Of a stretch of DNA of 64,000 bases, positions 54,102 through 62,646 are shown in pieces. The notes below the pieces were generated by a model. The model saw only the letters and a program-made list of their open reading frames with translations. It was not told where the DNA came from and did not search any database. The number at the start of each line of letters is the position of its first letter. The stretch's first letter is position 1. The DNA is taken from positions 310,001 through 374,000 of the forward strand of contig CAVPFA010000005.1 of the NCBI GenBank assembly GCA_963703655.1, in the 5' to 3' direction. Both the position numbers and the translations under genes were made by a program. This stretch comes from CAVPFA01 sp963703655 (lineage in GTDB: Bacteria; Actinomycetota; Acidimicrobiia; Acidimicrobiales; Bog-793).

Positions 54102-55190
54102 GTGGACAAAGTCCGAGTCGGGGTCATCGGTGCTGGCAGCTGGACGGTGGCGTCGCACCTGCCGAGCCTCATAGCGCACTCCGGGCAGGTCGAGCTTGTC
54201 GGTGTATCTCGGCGTGGACCGGACCAGCTGAACAAGATCAAGTCCAAGTATGGGTTCCGGGTCGCCTCCGAAGACTACAGGGATGTCCTCGCCGCCGGAG
54301 TCGACGTCTGCGTTGTCGCTAGTCCCGCCGGCTTCCATCACGAACATGCCAAGGCGGCCATGGAGGCTGGTGCACACGTCCTGTGCGAGAAGCCGGTGAC
54401 AATCGAACCTTCGGACGCCTGGGATCTAGTTCGCGTGGCGGAGACCACAGAACGTCACTTCATTGCAAATTTCGGCTGGAATTACAGCCCCTTCGTTACA
54501 CGCGCCAAGGAACTAATCGATCAGGCCGCCTTGGGTCAGCTCGAGCACATGACGGTACACATGTCCTCTCAGACTCGTGAGTTGCTCTCCGACACCGGCG
54601 CGTACCCGGGGTCGGCCCCTGAGGTCCCTCCCGACAGCAGTACTTGGACCGATCCGCGGCTGTCCGGCGGTGGGTACGGCCAAGCCCAGCTGTCACACGC
54701 GCTCGGTCTCGCGTGCTGGATGACTGGCGCACGGGCCGCCTCCGGGTTCGCACTGATGTCCAGCCCGCTTAGCGCTCCGGTTGAGCTGCACGACGCGATC
54801 GCCTACACCTACGACGGAGGCGCGGTCGGTGTGGTGTCCGGAGGCTCGGCTCATCTCGGCGCTGGCTCCGACCGGGATGCCCTGGAGGTCCGAGCGATCG
54901 GCAGTGAAGGCCAATTTCTGCTCGATGTCGAACGTCCCGCGCTGTGGCTCTTCTCCCGCGGTCGTGAGCAACGCCTCGAACTCTCGTCCGAGGACGTGTC
55001 TTACGGCTCCTCCGGCGCAATCGATGCGCTCGTGGCGGCGGGCGCCGGGGAATCATTCGTCGACCAGTCCCCCGCTGAGCTCGCCGCCCGTACGGTCGAG
55101 GCACTGGACATCGCCTACCGGAGCGCGGCCTCCGGCCGAGTGGAGTACCGGGCCGACCTGGCGGTGCCGGCGACTGGAGGCCGGCGATGA
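54102..55190 (+). CDS. Gfo/Idh/MocA-family oxidoreductase
   Basis: 362 residues from a GTG at 54102 with AGGGAG upstream. The N-terminal Rossmann fold is VGVIGAGSWTVASHLPSL; the catalytic Lys is in VLCEKPVTIEP (residues ~92-102). The C-terminal alpha/beta sheet domain includes GGGYGQAQLSHALGLACWMTG, where the His is typical of the active site. Members oxidise or reduce sugars and cyclitols with NAD(P). Its 3' end overlaps the P450 start as ATGA, so the two products are probably made in equal amounts. Confidence 0.87.
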   Translation: MDKVRVGVIGAGSWTVASHLPSLIAHSGQVELVGVSRRGPDQLNKIKSKYGFRVASEDYRDVLAAGVDVCVVASPAGFHHEHAKAAMEAGAHVLCEKPVTIEPSDAWDLVRVAETTERHFIANFGWNYSPFVTRAKELIDQAALGQLEHMTVHMSSQTRELLSDTGAYPGSAPEVPPDSSTWTDPRLSGGGYGQAQLSHALGLACWMTGARAASGFALMSSPLSAPVELHDAIAYTYDGGAVGVVSGGSAHLGAGSDRDALEVRAIGSEGQFLLDVERPALWLFSRGREQRLELSSEDVSYGSSGAIDALVAAGAGESFVDQSPAELAARTVEALDIAYRSAASGRVEYRADLAVPATGGRR

Positions 55191-56452
55191 ACGCGAACAC
55201 GCAGCTGTCGGCGGCCGAGATCCCTCCTTATCTAGCAGGAAAGACGCGGGTGACTTCGTGGATCGAGGCGAATGAGGTTCTGCGCCATCCCGACTTTGTC
55301 GCCGGCAACACCGAACAGGAAAGTGTCCCATTCCGCGGCCGGACGCTCCTCGAGCTCAACGGCGACGAGCACCGAGACCGCCGTCGACTCGAGATGCCGC
55401 TCTTTGTGCGTGAGGCCCTCGAGAGCTACGAGAGCGACGTCCTTGCGCCCACCATTGAACGCTGTCTTGCGGAAGCCGAGAGCCGGCGCGGATCTGACGG
55501 CGTGGTGCGCGGCGACCTCGTCCGCATGAGTCACAGCATGTTCTTGCAGATCGCGGCGGCGGTGATCGGCTTCGACGACGTCCACGACCCTGATCGGACG
55601 CGGCTACTCGAGGAGTGCATGTACCCGCTCAACGATGCGATCGACGTCAAGTACTCCACCCGGGACCACGCTGAGGTGGTCGCCGAGGGGCTTGTCGCGA
55701 AGACGCGACTGATCGAGCAGTTCTATCGTCCGGCCGTCGAACGCCGCTTGCGGTTGATTAGGCAGCGCTCGGCGGGCGACGAGAAGGAGGTCGCTCTGCC
55801 GCGTGATCTCCTCACGATCATGCTCGTGCACCACCCGCAAGACTGGGACGAGGATCTCCCGGTCCGTGAGACGCTTCTCTTCCTCGCCGGATCGACCTCG
55901 ACCACCTCAAACGCCGTCAACCACTCGGTCGTCGAGTTGGAACGTTGGCTGAATGATCACCCCGAAGATCACCGCCACTTGGATGACAACGCATTCCTGC
56001 GCGGTGTGTGCAATGAGGCGCTCCGCCTGCGCCAGAACGTGACCGCCTTGGTCCGCAGAGCCGCCACCGACGTCACCCTTTCTACGGGACGGTTGATCCC
56101 AGCCGGTGAGTTCGCGGCGGTCGATCTGATGGCCGCTAGTCGCGACCCGACAGCGTTCGGCCCCGACTCCGCGGTATTCAACCCCTGGCGGCGCGTCAAG
56201 CCCCCCGTGCGACCGTACGGCTTGGCGTTCGGAACCGCTCGTCATCAGTGCATCGGGCTGCCGGTCGTCACCTCCGTCACTGGCAAGCCGCCCGAAGGAG
56301 GCGAGGGCGAACGAGCCATGCTCAAGATCCTCCGCGCGCTCCTGAAAGCTGGGGTGCAACTCGATCCCGAGCAGCCACCCACCTACCTGCCTACGACGGA
56401 GCCGGTATTCGCAACGTTGCCTGTCGTGCTGACGGCACTCGGAAGCCCGTGA
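55187..56452 (+). CDS. Cytochrome P450
   Basis: 421 residues, soluble bacterial type. C-helix GDEHRDRRRLEMPLF, I-helix FLAGSTSTTSNAVNH (~229-243), K-helix ExxR as EALRLR near 276, and heme-binding FGTARHQCIG with proximal Cys355. In the heme loop an Ala replaces a usual Gly (FGxGxHxCxG). No ferredoxin or ferredoxin reductase gene is present in the island, so electrons must come from elsewhere. Its coupling to a sugar-type oxidoreductase is unusual. A role in O-demethylation or opening of a methyl-sugar or plant glycoside is possible but is inference. Confidence 0.88.
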   Translation: MNANTQLSAAEIPPYLAGKTRVTSWIEANEVLRHPDFVAGNTEQESVPFRGRTLLELNGDEHRDRRRLEMPLFVREALESYESDVLAPTIERCLAEAESRRGSDGVVRGDLVRMSHSMFLQIAAAVIGFDDVHDPDRTRLLEECMYPLNDAIDVKYSTRDHAEVVAEGLVAKTRLIEQFYRPAVERRLRLIRQRSAGDEKEVALPRDLLTIMLVHHPQDWDEDLPVRETLLFLAGSTSTTSNAVNHSVVELERWLNDHPEDHRHLDDNAFLRGVCNEALRLRQNVTALVRRAATDVTLSTGRLIPAGEFAAVDLMAASRDPTAFGPDSAVFNPWRRVKPPVRPYGLAFGTARHQCIGLPVVTSVTGKPPEGGEGERAMLKILRALLKAGVQLDPEQPPTYLPTTEPVFATLPVVLTALGSP

Positions 56453-56503
56453 TCGACGGGTCAAAGGTGTCCAGACAGCCGGACGAGAGATAGAGGATCC
56501 CTG

Positions 56504-57628
56504 ATGATTCGTCGAATTGATGCGTTCCCCTTGCTCTACAAAGAGCCGCATTATCGCGGCCAGGAACGCTGCGTCACCCTCGTGCGCATAGAGACCGATG
56601 ACGGCGTGGTCGGTTGGGGCGAGGCGATCTCCCAATATCCGGAGGCTGCGCTTGCCACCAAGCTCCTAGTGGACCAGGGGTTTGCTCCGCGCATTCTGGG
56701 TCGAGACCCGCTCGACGTCGAGGTACTCTGGCAGGAGATGTGCAGCCACGCCTTCTGGTACGGCGTGGAAGGCATCGCGGCATTCGCCATCAGCGCGATC
56801 GACATGGCTCTGTGGGATGCCAAGGGAAAGATCCTTGGGCAGCCGGTCGCGCGTCTGGTGGGAGGTCTGGTCCAGCTGGCGCTTCCTGCTATGGCCTCGA
56901 TCATCTTCGATATGGACGATCTCGACTGGACGCTCGCCGAGTTCCAGTCTTTCAAGGACTCGGGATATAAGTGGGTGAAGGGCGGATGGGGCATGAGGGC
57001 CGACTCGGTCTTCGGTATCGATCGAGCGCGTGACCTCAGGTTCGTACGCGAGATCCGCGCGCTCATCGGCGAGGAGCTCGAGTTGGTCGTAGATACGCCG
57101 GGCGCCCGCGGACTGTGGGACGTCCCGACGGCGATCCGGCGAGTGCGCGATCTGGAAGAGTTCAACCTGCGCTGGGTCGAGCAACCGTTGCCGCCTGGAG
57201 ACCTACGTGGCCATACGCGACTGCGCTCGATGGTGACGACTCCGATCGGTACAGGCGAAGACGAGTGGAGCCCGGAGAGCTACCAACGCGTGATCGAGTC
57301 GAACGGAGTGGACGTACTCCAGCTCGATCCCGGCCGCTGTCTCGGGATAACGGGGTGTCGCGAGGTTGTGAAGCTCGTGGAAGCCGCCAACCTCCGTTGT
57401 ACCGCTCACAGTTGGAGCAGTGCCTTGAATACGGCCGCCAGCTTGCACTTCCTGGCGACAACAAGGCACGGCGACACTTTGGATTTCAAGCCCCACGAGT
57501 CGCCGATGCAGCATGAGCTCGTCGAGGACCCTTGGGTGCCGGAAGCTGGTCTGCTTGCTGTGCGCAGCGAGCCGGGGCTCGGCGTCCAAGTACGCCAGAG
57601 TGTCGTCGACCAATACACATTCGGTTGA
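56504..57628 (+). CDS. Enolase-superfamily enzyme (MR/MLE subgroup), second copy
   Basis: 374 residues. Catalytic Lys in YKWVKGGWG (Lys156/Lys159), metal ligands Asp198 (VVDTPG), Glu226 (VEQP) and Glu252 (GEDE), Asp275 (QLDPGR) and His302 (TAHSWSS). The KGGWG loop and the AHSWSS end resemble acid-sugar dehydratases such as galactarate- or rhamnonate-type enzymes, and it differs clearly from the first MR/MLE at 46463. Two distinct dehydratases in one island suggest two acid-sugar substrates or two successive steps. It is the last gene of the plus-strand operon. Confidence 0.87.
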   Translation: MIRRIDAFPLLYKEPHYRGQERCVTLVRIETDDGVVGWGEAISQYPEAALATKLLVDQGFAPRILGRDPLDVEVLWQEMCSHAFWYGVEGIAAFAISAIDMALWDAKGKILGQPVARLVGGLVQLALPAMASIIFDMDDLDWTLAEFQSFKDSGYKWVKGGWGMRADSVFGIDRARDLRFVREIRALIGEELELVVDTPGARGLWDVPTAIRRVRDLEEFNLRWVEQPLPPGDLRGHTRLRSMVTTPIGTGEDEWSPESYQRVIESNGVDVLQLDPGRCLGITGCREVVKLVEAANLRCTAHSWSSALNTAASLHFLATTRHGDTLDFKPHESPMQHELVEDPWVPEAGLLAVRSEPGLGVQVRQSVVDQYTFG

Positions 57629-57646
57629 CGACGTGCCATCACAGCA

Positions 57647-57671
57647 CCGCCGCCCTTACGGAGAACGGCGG
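57647..57671. terminator. Candidate bidirectional terminator
   Basis: CCGCCG at 57647-57652 pairs with CGGCGG at 57666-57671 in the 60-nt gap between convergent genes. No T-tract; support is mainly positional. Confidence 0.35.
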
Positions 57672-57688
57672 GCGCGCCGGGTCAGCGA

Positions 57689-58561
57689 CTAGCTCAATCG
57701 AAAGATTCGATTGGCATTGCCGTGAAAGAGCGCGGCTTGTTCTTCGGTCGAGAACTCGTTGATGAGCTCCGCATACGCGTCGAGAAGGTCACCGTAGGAG
57801 CTGAACAGGCGATCGACTGGCCAGTTGCTCCCGAAGAAGCTTCTCTCGACGCCGAAGAGGTCGATTGCTGTGCTGACCCAAGGTCGTAGAGACTCGAGGG
57901 TCCAGCTGTGGTCGCACTGTCCGAGTCCCGAGATCTTCACGACCGTGTTCTCCTCGCCGGCAAGAAGCTTCATGCCGTCGCGCCACGCCCGGAAATAATC
58001 GTCAGTCCGCTCGCGGGGAAAGCCTGCGTGGTCCACGCAGAACGTAACTCCTGGAATGCGGTGCGCGACCTGCGCCGCCTGGGCCATCTCGTCGATAGCG
58101 GGATCGTCACAACAAACGAGGCCGAACTGCTCGAGCAGGGCGTAGCCCCGGATCCACGACGAACTCGTCAGGTAGTCGTCGTACCTGAGGTCGCGGATTC
58201 CTCGGAGGTTCGCATACTGAGCGTGACGGGCGAGCACGTCCTCGACGCCGGAGTTGCTCAAGTCAGCGTAAGCGACGATCCCATGCGGGATGCCAGTGCG
58301 CTCCGCAAAGCTCTGAAGCCACGCTGTCTCAGCCACCGGGTCGGGTGTGCCCACCGCCGCTTGGACATGGATCACCCGACCGACGTTCTGGAATCGCGTC
58401 TCGGCGATGAAGTCGTCAGCCCAGTACCGGCGCGCCTTGATCGCACGATAATCCCCAAGGTCAGGGTCCTCTGGACCCGTCTCCAGCCACTCGTAGCGCA
58501 GGTCCGCGACGTCCATGTCATAGAAGTGGACGTGCGAGTCAGTGAAGCTCATCCGTCTCAT
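57689..58561 (-). CDS. Amidohydrolase family 2 protein, L-fuconolactonase-like
   Basis: 290 residues from the ATG at 58561 (GGGGAA upstream). Features: TDSHVHFYD near the N-terminus (metal-site HxH), GIVAYADL, RGIRDLRYDD, FCVDHAG and GSNWPVDRLF near the end, the pattern of COG3618-type lactonases such as L-fuconolactonase and 4-sulfomuconolactonase. It would open a sugar lactone formed by the dehydrogenases before dehydration by the MR/MLE enzymes. It is the last gene of the VOC-SDR-amidohydrolase operon. Confidence 0.82.
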   Translation of the reverse strand: MRRMSFTDSHVHFYDMDVADLRYEWLETGPEDPDLGDYRAIKARRYWADDFIAETRFQNVGRVIHVQAAVGTPDPVAETAWLQSFAERTGIPHGIVAYADLSNSGVEDVLARHAQYANLRGIRDLRYDDYLTSSSWIRGYALLEQFGLVCCDDPAIDEMAQAAQVAHRIPGVTFCVDHAGFPRERTDDYFRAWRDGMKLLAGEENTVVKISGLGQCDHSWTLESLRPWVSTAIDLFGVERSFFGSNWPVDRLFSSYGDLLDAYAELINEFSTEEQAALFHGNANRIFRLS

Positions 58562-58607
58562 GATGTTCCCCGCCAGCAAAGCTTGAGGGCGTCGGGCTCA
58601 CTGACGC

Positions 58608-59408
58608 TCATGAAGCGACCGCCCCGGGGATCGTGCCGCCGAGGTGCATTCCACCGTCGATGTCGATCGCGAGCCCGGTAAGCAGTGCGGCCTCGCGGGA
58701 CAAAAGAAACATGATCGTCGACACGACATCTTCGATCTCCACGTACCGTCCGAGAGGGAAGGTGCCGGCAATGCTCTGCAACGTCTGGTCCAGATCCCTC
58801 CGACTCTGGTCAGCCTTCCAAGCCGTCAGCATCTGACCCATCCCGGTGGTCGGACACGAAGCCGGGCAGACGCAGTTGACGGTCACGCCGGTGGAGGCCA
58901 ACTCGGCTGCGATGGACTCGCACAGGCCTATCAACCCGAACTTCGAGGCACAGTAGGCCGTTATCCAGGGAAACCCCTTCTTCCCGGCGTCGGACGAGAT
59001 CGCAACGATCCGGCCACGCCCGCTCGCCGATAGAAGCGGGGCCGCCGCCTGCGAGGCGAGGAACGCGCCTTTGAGGTTCACTGCCAGTGTCTGATCCCAG
59101 TCCTGCTCCTGCACCTCGTCGAGGCGATTCACCTGGATGACGCCGGCACAGATCACGAGGGTGTCCAGACCACCGAAGTGATCGACCACGAAATCGACCC
59201 CATTGCGGACCTGCTGGGAATTCGTGACGTCGAGCGGAACGGGAAGGAGAGGGTGGCCACATTCCCGGGTCGCAATCTCCAGCGCAGAATCGCTGATGTC
59301 GGCGATCGCAACTTGTGCACCGCCTTCGCTCAGGGCAACCGCCACCGCGAGGCCGAAGCCCGAAGCCCCGCCGGTTACCAGTACCTTCCTGTTAGCCTCA
59401 ATGCCCAT
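58608..59408 (-). CDS. Short-chain dehydrogenase/reductase
   Basis: 266 residues from the ATG at 59408, which lies inside the 3' end of the VOC gene. Cofactor motif VTGGASGFGLAVAVAL, catalytic Ser in AISSDAG, YCASKFG, and the loop CPASCPTTGMG. It is a paralogue of the SDR at 43534-44314, which has the same ASGFG motif, SDAG and CPTTGMG loop. The pair may act on two related sugar acids. The frame extends upstream to 59624 but only as antisense of the VOC gene. Confidence 0.88.
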   Translation of the reverse strand: MGIEANRKVLVTGGASGFGLAVAVALSEGGAQVAIADISDSALEIATRECGHPLLPVPLDVTNSQQVRNGVDFVVDHFGGLDTLVICAGVIQVNRLDEVQEQDWDQTLAVNLKGAFLASQAAAPLLSASGRGRIVAISSDAGKKGFPWITAYCASKFGLIGLCESIAAELASTGVTVNCVCPASCPTTGMGQMLTAWKADQSRRDLDQTLQSIAGTFPLGRYVEIEDVVSTIMFLLSREAALLTGLAIDIDGGMHLGGTIPGAVAS

Positions 59409-59904
59409 CGCGCCCGCCCTCGTCCGAAACCGGAATCGGAAGCTGGATGAACTCGATGCTGATGTCATCAGGGTCACGACAATAGGCCACCTTGCCGCCT
59501 TTGAAGGGCCCAAACTCGACGTCGACCGGCCCATCGCTGCGAAACGTCGCTCCGAGGGAGGCGACGCGTGGGAAGTCCGTAGCGAGATCCTTGACCTCAA
59601 GGCAGAGATGGGCGTTCCCGGCATTGTAGGTCTCCATGTCCACGGTGCTCGGGGCAGGGTCGAGGTACTGCAAGAGCTCCAAGAACGCAGACGTCCCCGG
59701 GAGTCGGAAGAAGGCGCTATCGAGGCGGCAACCCGGGTAGCCGAGAAGAGTGCCTATATAGCCGGCTTCGTAGACCTGACGGAAGAATGGCGGCTCCCCC
59801 AGCAAGCCGGTATAGAAAGCGACCGAGCGGTCGAGATCCGTCACAGCGAAGCCCATGTGGTTAGTGGCCGCGTATGGCTTGCTCACTTCAGTCGACTGAC
59901 TCAT
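59398..59904 (-). CDS. VOC superfamily protein
   Basis: 168 residues from the ATG at 59904 with GGGGGAGG upstream. Metal-binding residues of the family are visible: His in NHMGFAV, Glu in FLELLQY, His in NAHLCLEV, Glu in ISIEFIQ. This is a complete four-ligand glyoxalase/epimerase/dioxygenase fold. VOC proteins include isomerases, lyases and extradiol dioxygenases; which reaction occurs here is not evident. First gene of a minus-strand operon, divergent from the E1-beta gene. Confidence 0.85.
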   Translation of the reverse strand: MSQSTEVSKPYAATNHMGFAVTDLDRSVAFYTGLLGEPPFFRQVYEAGYIGTLLGYPGCRLDSAFFRLPGTSAFLELLQYLDPAPSTVDMETYNAGNAHLCLEVKDLATDFPRVASLGATFRSDGPVDVEFGPFKGGKVAYCRDPDDISIEFIQLPIPVSDEGGRDGH

Positions 59905-60375
59905 GTATCTTCTACCTCCCCCGGTTCGTCAAGAATGGTGTGGTCCCATCCGCAGGAAACATCCTATTGAGCGCAGACGACAGTCCGTGCTAACGGTGCT
60001 TTGTACATCAATACGGTTGGTAGCATGAGCGTTAGTCAAGGTCGGAGTACGATTCGGGACCATTGCCTTTGCGGAGTCTATGCGGGCTTGACAGTCGAAT
60101 CAATTCTGGTCACGATTGTTGCAGCATGAGGGCAGTTACCAGGTGAAACAGGTGACGGCGTCAAGAGCGACGCCCTCTTTGCCAATCTTCATCGCGATGC
60201 AGCGCGAGGTCATTTCTGGGAGCATACGGCCGAGATCCTTCTCGATCTTCTCGGTCTCGGTGAGGTGCAGCCTCGAGGAGCTGGCGGCCGCCGACACCTT
60301 TGACCTGGGCACCAGTGCCTGTCGATGTGCGCACGCTAACTAGCGTCAGGAAGATTCGAGAGGACAAGGCAAGGG
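59905..60375. promoter_or_regulatory. Divergent regulatory region between VOC and E1-beta operons
   Basis: About 470 nt. TTGACA at 60088-60093 is a good -35 box on the plus strand, but the -10 is weak (ACGATT region). The stretch 59960-60120 is AT-richer than its neighbours. A short minus-strand reading frame at 60136-60297 is listed separately. Confidence 0.4.
60136..60297 (-). CDS. Small open reading frame, possibly a gene or gene remnant
   Basis: 53 residues from a GTG at 60297 to TAA at 60136. The product ends ...RMLPEMTSRCIAMKIGKEGV and is Lys/Glu-rich and amphipathic, more protein-like than most frames in this sequence. It has no strong ribosome-binding site and no recognisable family. 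It could be the C-terminal remnant of a lost gene. Low support. Confidence 0.25.
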   Translation of the reverse strand: MSAAASSSRLHLTETEKIEKDLGRMLPEMTSRCIAMKIGKEGVALDAVTCFTW

Positions 60376-61387
60376 ATGAAGAAGCTTCGGATGAACCAGG
60401 CGATCTCTTTGGCGCTGGCCGAAGAGATGGAGCGCGATCCTCGGGTGGTGACCTTCGGAGAGGACATCGCTCAGGCAGAGGGTCCGTTCAAGACGTCCGA
60501 GGGTCTCCTCCAGCGGTTCGGGCCCAACCGAGTCGCGCGACACCCCGATCTCGGAAGCCGGCTTCCTCGGAGCCGCCGTCGGAGCGGCGGCGACCGGGCT
60601 GCGTCCGGTCGTCGAGATCATGTTCGTCGAATTCCTGGGGGTGGCGCTGGACCAGGTCGTCACCGAGGCCGCCATGATGCACTATCTCTCGGGCGGCAAG
60701 GTATCGGTGCCTCTAGTTGTGCGTGCCTCCGCTGGGTCAGGTCTGGGTTTTGGTTGCCAGCATTCCCAGACGCTCGAGCGCTGGCTGCTCGGGACGCCGG
60801 GCCTAAAGCTGGCGGTCGCCTCCGGGGCGCGGTCCGCCTACGGCCTCGTGAAAGCAGCCATCCGCGACGACGACCCTGTCGTGCTCCTGGAGCCAAGAGC
60901 CCTTTACGGAATGCGTGAGGAATTTGAGCCGAACGACGACGCTATCCTCCCTCTCGGAGCTGCGGAAATCGTCCGTGCCGGCTCCGAGGTAACGGTCGTC
61001 GCTCTCGGCCAGACGGTGAGGATCGCACTGACGACTGCAGAAGCGGCCGCATCCGAATGGTCGGCCGAGGTTATCGATCTCCGGACCCTCATGCCATGGG
61101 ACAAGGCAACCGTTCTGAAGTCCGTCGCAAAGACCGGAAGGTTGGTGACCGTCGAGGAGAACCAGCTCACCGGGGGATGGGGAACCGAGATCGTATCGTA
61201 CGTGGCCGGCGCCGGCTTCGACGCACTGAAGGCGCCGCCATCTCGAATCACGGCCCCGGACACGCACGTTCCGTACGGCAACGACCTCGAGCAGCGTTAC
61301 TTGCCGTCCAAGGAGTACATCGCCGCTCAGATCACCGAGCTCCTGGCGGGTCGGGCGCTTCAGCACTGGTGGGAGGAGACATTGTGA
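60376..61387 (+). CDS. 2-oxoacid dehydrogenase E1 component, beta subunit, interrupted by a 1-nt frameshift
   Basis: Starts at the ATG at 60376 with QAISLALAEEMERDPRVVTF, then GEDIAQAEG, typical of PdhB/BkdB/AcoB. The frame breaks near 60535: FGPNRV should continue RDTPISEAGFLGAAVGAA, which is found in another frame if one G is dropped. The rest is complete: FVEFLGVALDQVV, GSGLGFGCQHSQTLE, EPRALYG and the C-terminal domain with IDLRTLMPWD and TVEENQLTGGWG. Length is 3n+1 nt, as expected of one inserted base. It is the first gene of the dehydrogenase module and overlaps E1-alpha as GTGA. Confidence 0.83.
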
Positions 61388-62394
61388 CTGTCGACGATCT
61401 GAGATCTGGGACATCGCTTGCCCGGCGTATCGACCTTCAGTCGAGTCGCCGGGCCCGATATGAGCGCATGGTCGAGATCAGGCTGCTCGAGGACCGGGTG
61501 CTCGAGCTGTTCGGTGAAGGGCTGATCCCTGGTACGACCCACACGTCCCAGGGTCAAGAGGCTGTGTGCGTCGCTGTTGCCGCCGCCACTCGGCCAGGTG
61601 ACATCGTCTGCTGCACCTATCGAGGCCATGGGATGGCCTTGGCGGTCGGAGCGACGCGGGAGGCAGTGCTCGGCGAGATCCTTGGCAGGCAGATTGGCTG
61701 TATGGGGGGTCTCGGTGGCTCAATGCACCTCAGCGATCTCTCGGTCGGGCTCATGCCGACCATGGCCATCGTGGGGGCCGGCGTCCCCGTCGGCGCCGGT
61801 GCCGCCCTGACCGCGCAGGTATTGGGGACCGATGCGATCGCCGTGTCGGTCTTCGGAGACGGCGCCACGAACATCGGAGCCTTTCACGAGGGCTTGAACC
61901 TCGCTGCCATCTGGAACCTGCCTGTGGTCTTTGTATGCGAGAACAACTGCTACGGCGAGTACAGCCGTGTCGACCGCACGACACCCGTGGTGGATCTGGC
62001 CGTACACGCCGACTCGTACGGGATGCCGAACGAGATCGTCGACGGGCAGGACGTGGACCGCGCGGAGGCGGCCATGGCCCGTGGAGTTGAGCGGGCGCGA
62101 GAAGGCGGTGGTCCGACGCTGATCGAGGCGAAGACTTACCGCTATTCCGGCCACTCCAGGTCCGACAAGGCTACGTACCGGCCACCCGGAGAGCTCGACG
62201 AATGGCTGGCACGCGATCCCATCGTCCTGTTCGGCCGCAAGCTCGTCGACGAAGGAGAACTCACGTTGGACGATCTCGACGAGATCGGTGCGGCCCAGCG
62301 CCGACTCTTGGACGACACGCTCGTGACCGTCTTAGCAAGTCCGAGGCCAACCGAGGATCAGATGTTCGCTCACGTGAGGACTCAGGGAGGCTGA
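61384..62394 (+). CDS. 2-oxoacid dehydrogenase E1 component, alpha subunit
   Basis: 336 residues from a GTG at 61384 overlapping the E1-beta stop. The TPP/Mg motif is FGDGATNIGAFHEGLNLAA followed by CENNCYGEYS. Other typical parts: SQGQEAVCVAVA, TYRGHGMALAVG, GGLGGSMHL and YRYSGHSRSDKATYR, the region holding the conserved His and phosphorylation-loop-like Ser. It resembles acetoin and pyruvate dehydrogenase E1-alpha. With E1-beta it should decarboxylate a 2-oxoacid and transfer the acyl group to a lipoyl domain. Confidence 0.9.
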   Translation: MTVDDLRSGTSLARRIDLQSSRRARYERMVEIRLLEDRVLELFGEGLIPGTTHTSQGQEAVCVAVAAATRPGDIVCCTYRGHGMALAVGATREAVLGEILGRQIGCMGGLGGSMHLSDLSVGLMPTMAIVGAGVPVGAGAALTAQVLGTDAIAVSVFGDGATNIGAFHEGLNLAAIWNLPVVFVCENNCYGEYSRVDRTTPVVDLAVHADSYGMPNEIVDGQDVDRAEAAMARGVERAREGGGPTLIEAKTYRYSGHSRSDKATYRPPGELDEWLARDPIVLFGRKLVDEGELTLDDLDEIGAAQRRLLDDTLVTVLASPRPTEDQMFAHVRTQGG

Positions 62395-62398
62395 GGTA

Positions 62399-62635
62399 AT
62401 GCGCCATCAGGTCAAGCTGCCCAAGCTCGGCGAAGCGATGCAGTCAGCGCTGATCACCGAATGGCTCTCCAGCGTTGGCGACGAGGTGAGCGTGGGGTCG
62501 CCTCTGGTCACCGTCGAGACGGACAAGATCACGACCGACGTCGAAGCGCCGGTCGCCGGAAGGCTCGTCGAACAGCTCGTGTCGGTCCAAGACGAGGTCG
62601 CTGTCGGGACCCCCATCTGCGTGCTCGAGACCTGA
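62399..62635 (+). CDS. Free-standing lipoyl-domain protein
   Basis: 78 residues, just one biotinyl/lipoyl domain. The modified Lys43 lies in VETDKITTDVEAP, the classical lipoyl hairpin, with LPKLGEAMQSALITEW at the start. E2 acyltransferases would continue with a peripheral-subunit-binding and a catalytic domain; neither is present and the next gene begins within 12 nt. The start has GGGAGG upstream. It should serve as acyl carrier for the E1 pair, or as a partner of an E2 and E3 encoded elsewhere. Confidence 0.87.
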   Translation: MRHQVKLPKLGEAMQSALITEWLSSVGDEVSVGSPLVTVETDKITTDVEAPVAGRLVEQLVSVQDEVAVGTPICVLET

Positions 62636-62646
62636 CGAAGGTGACG

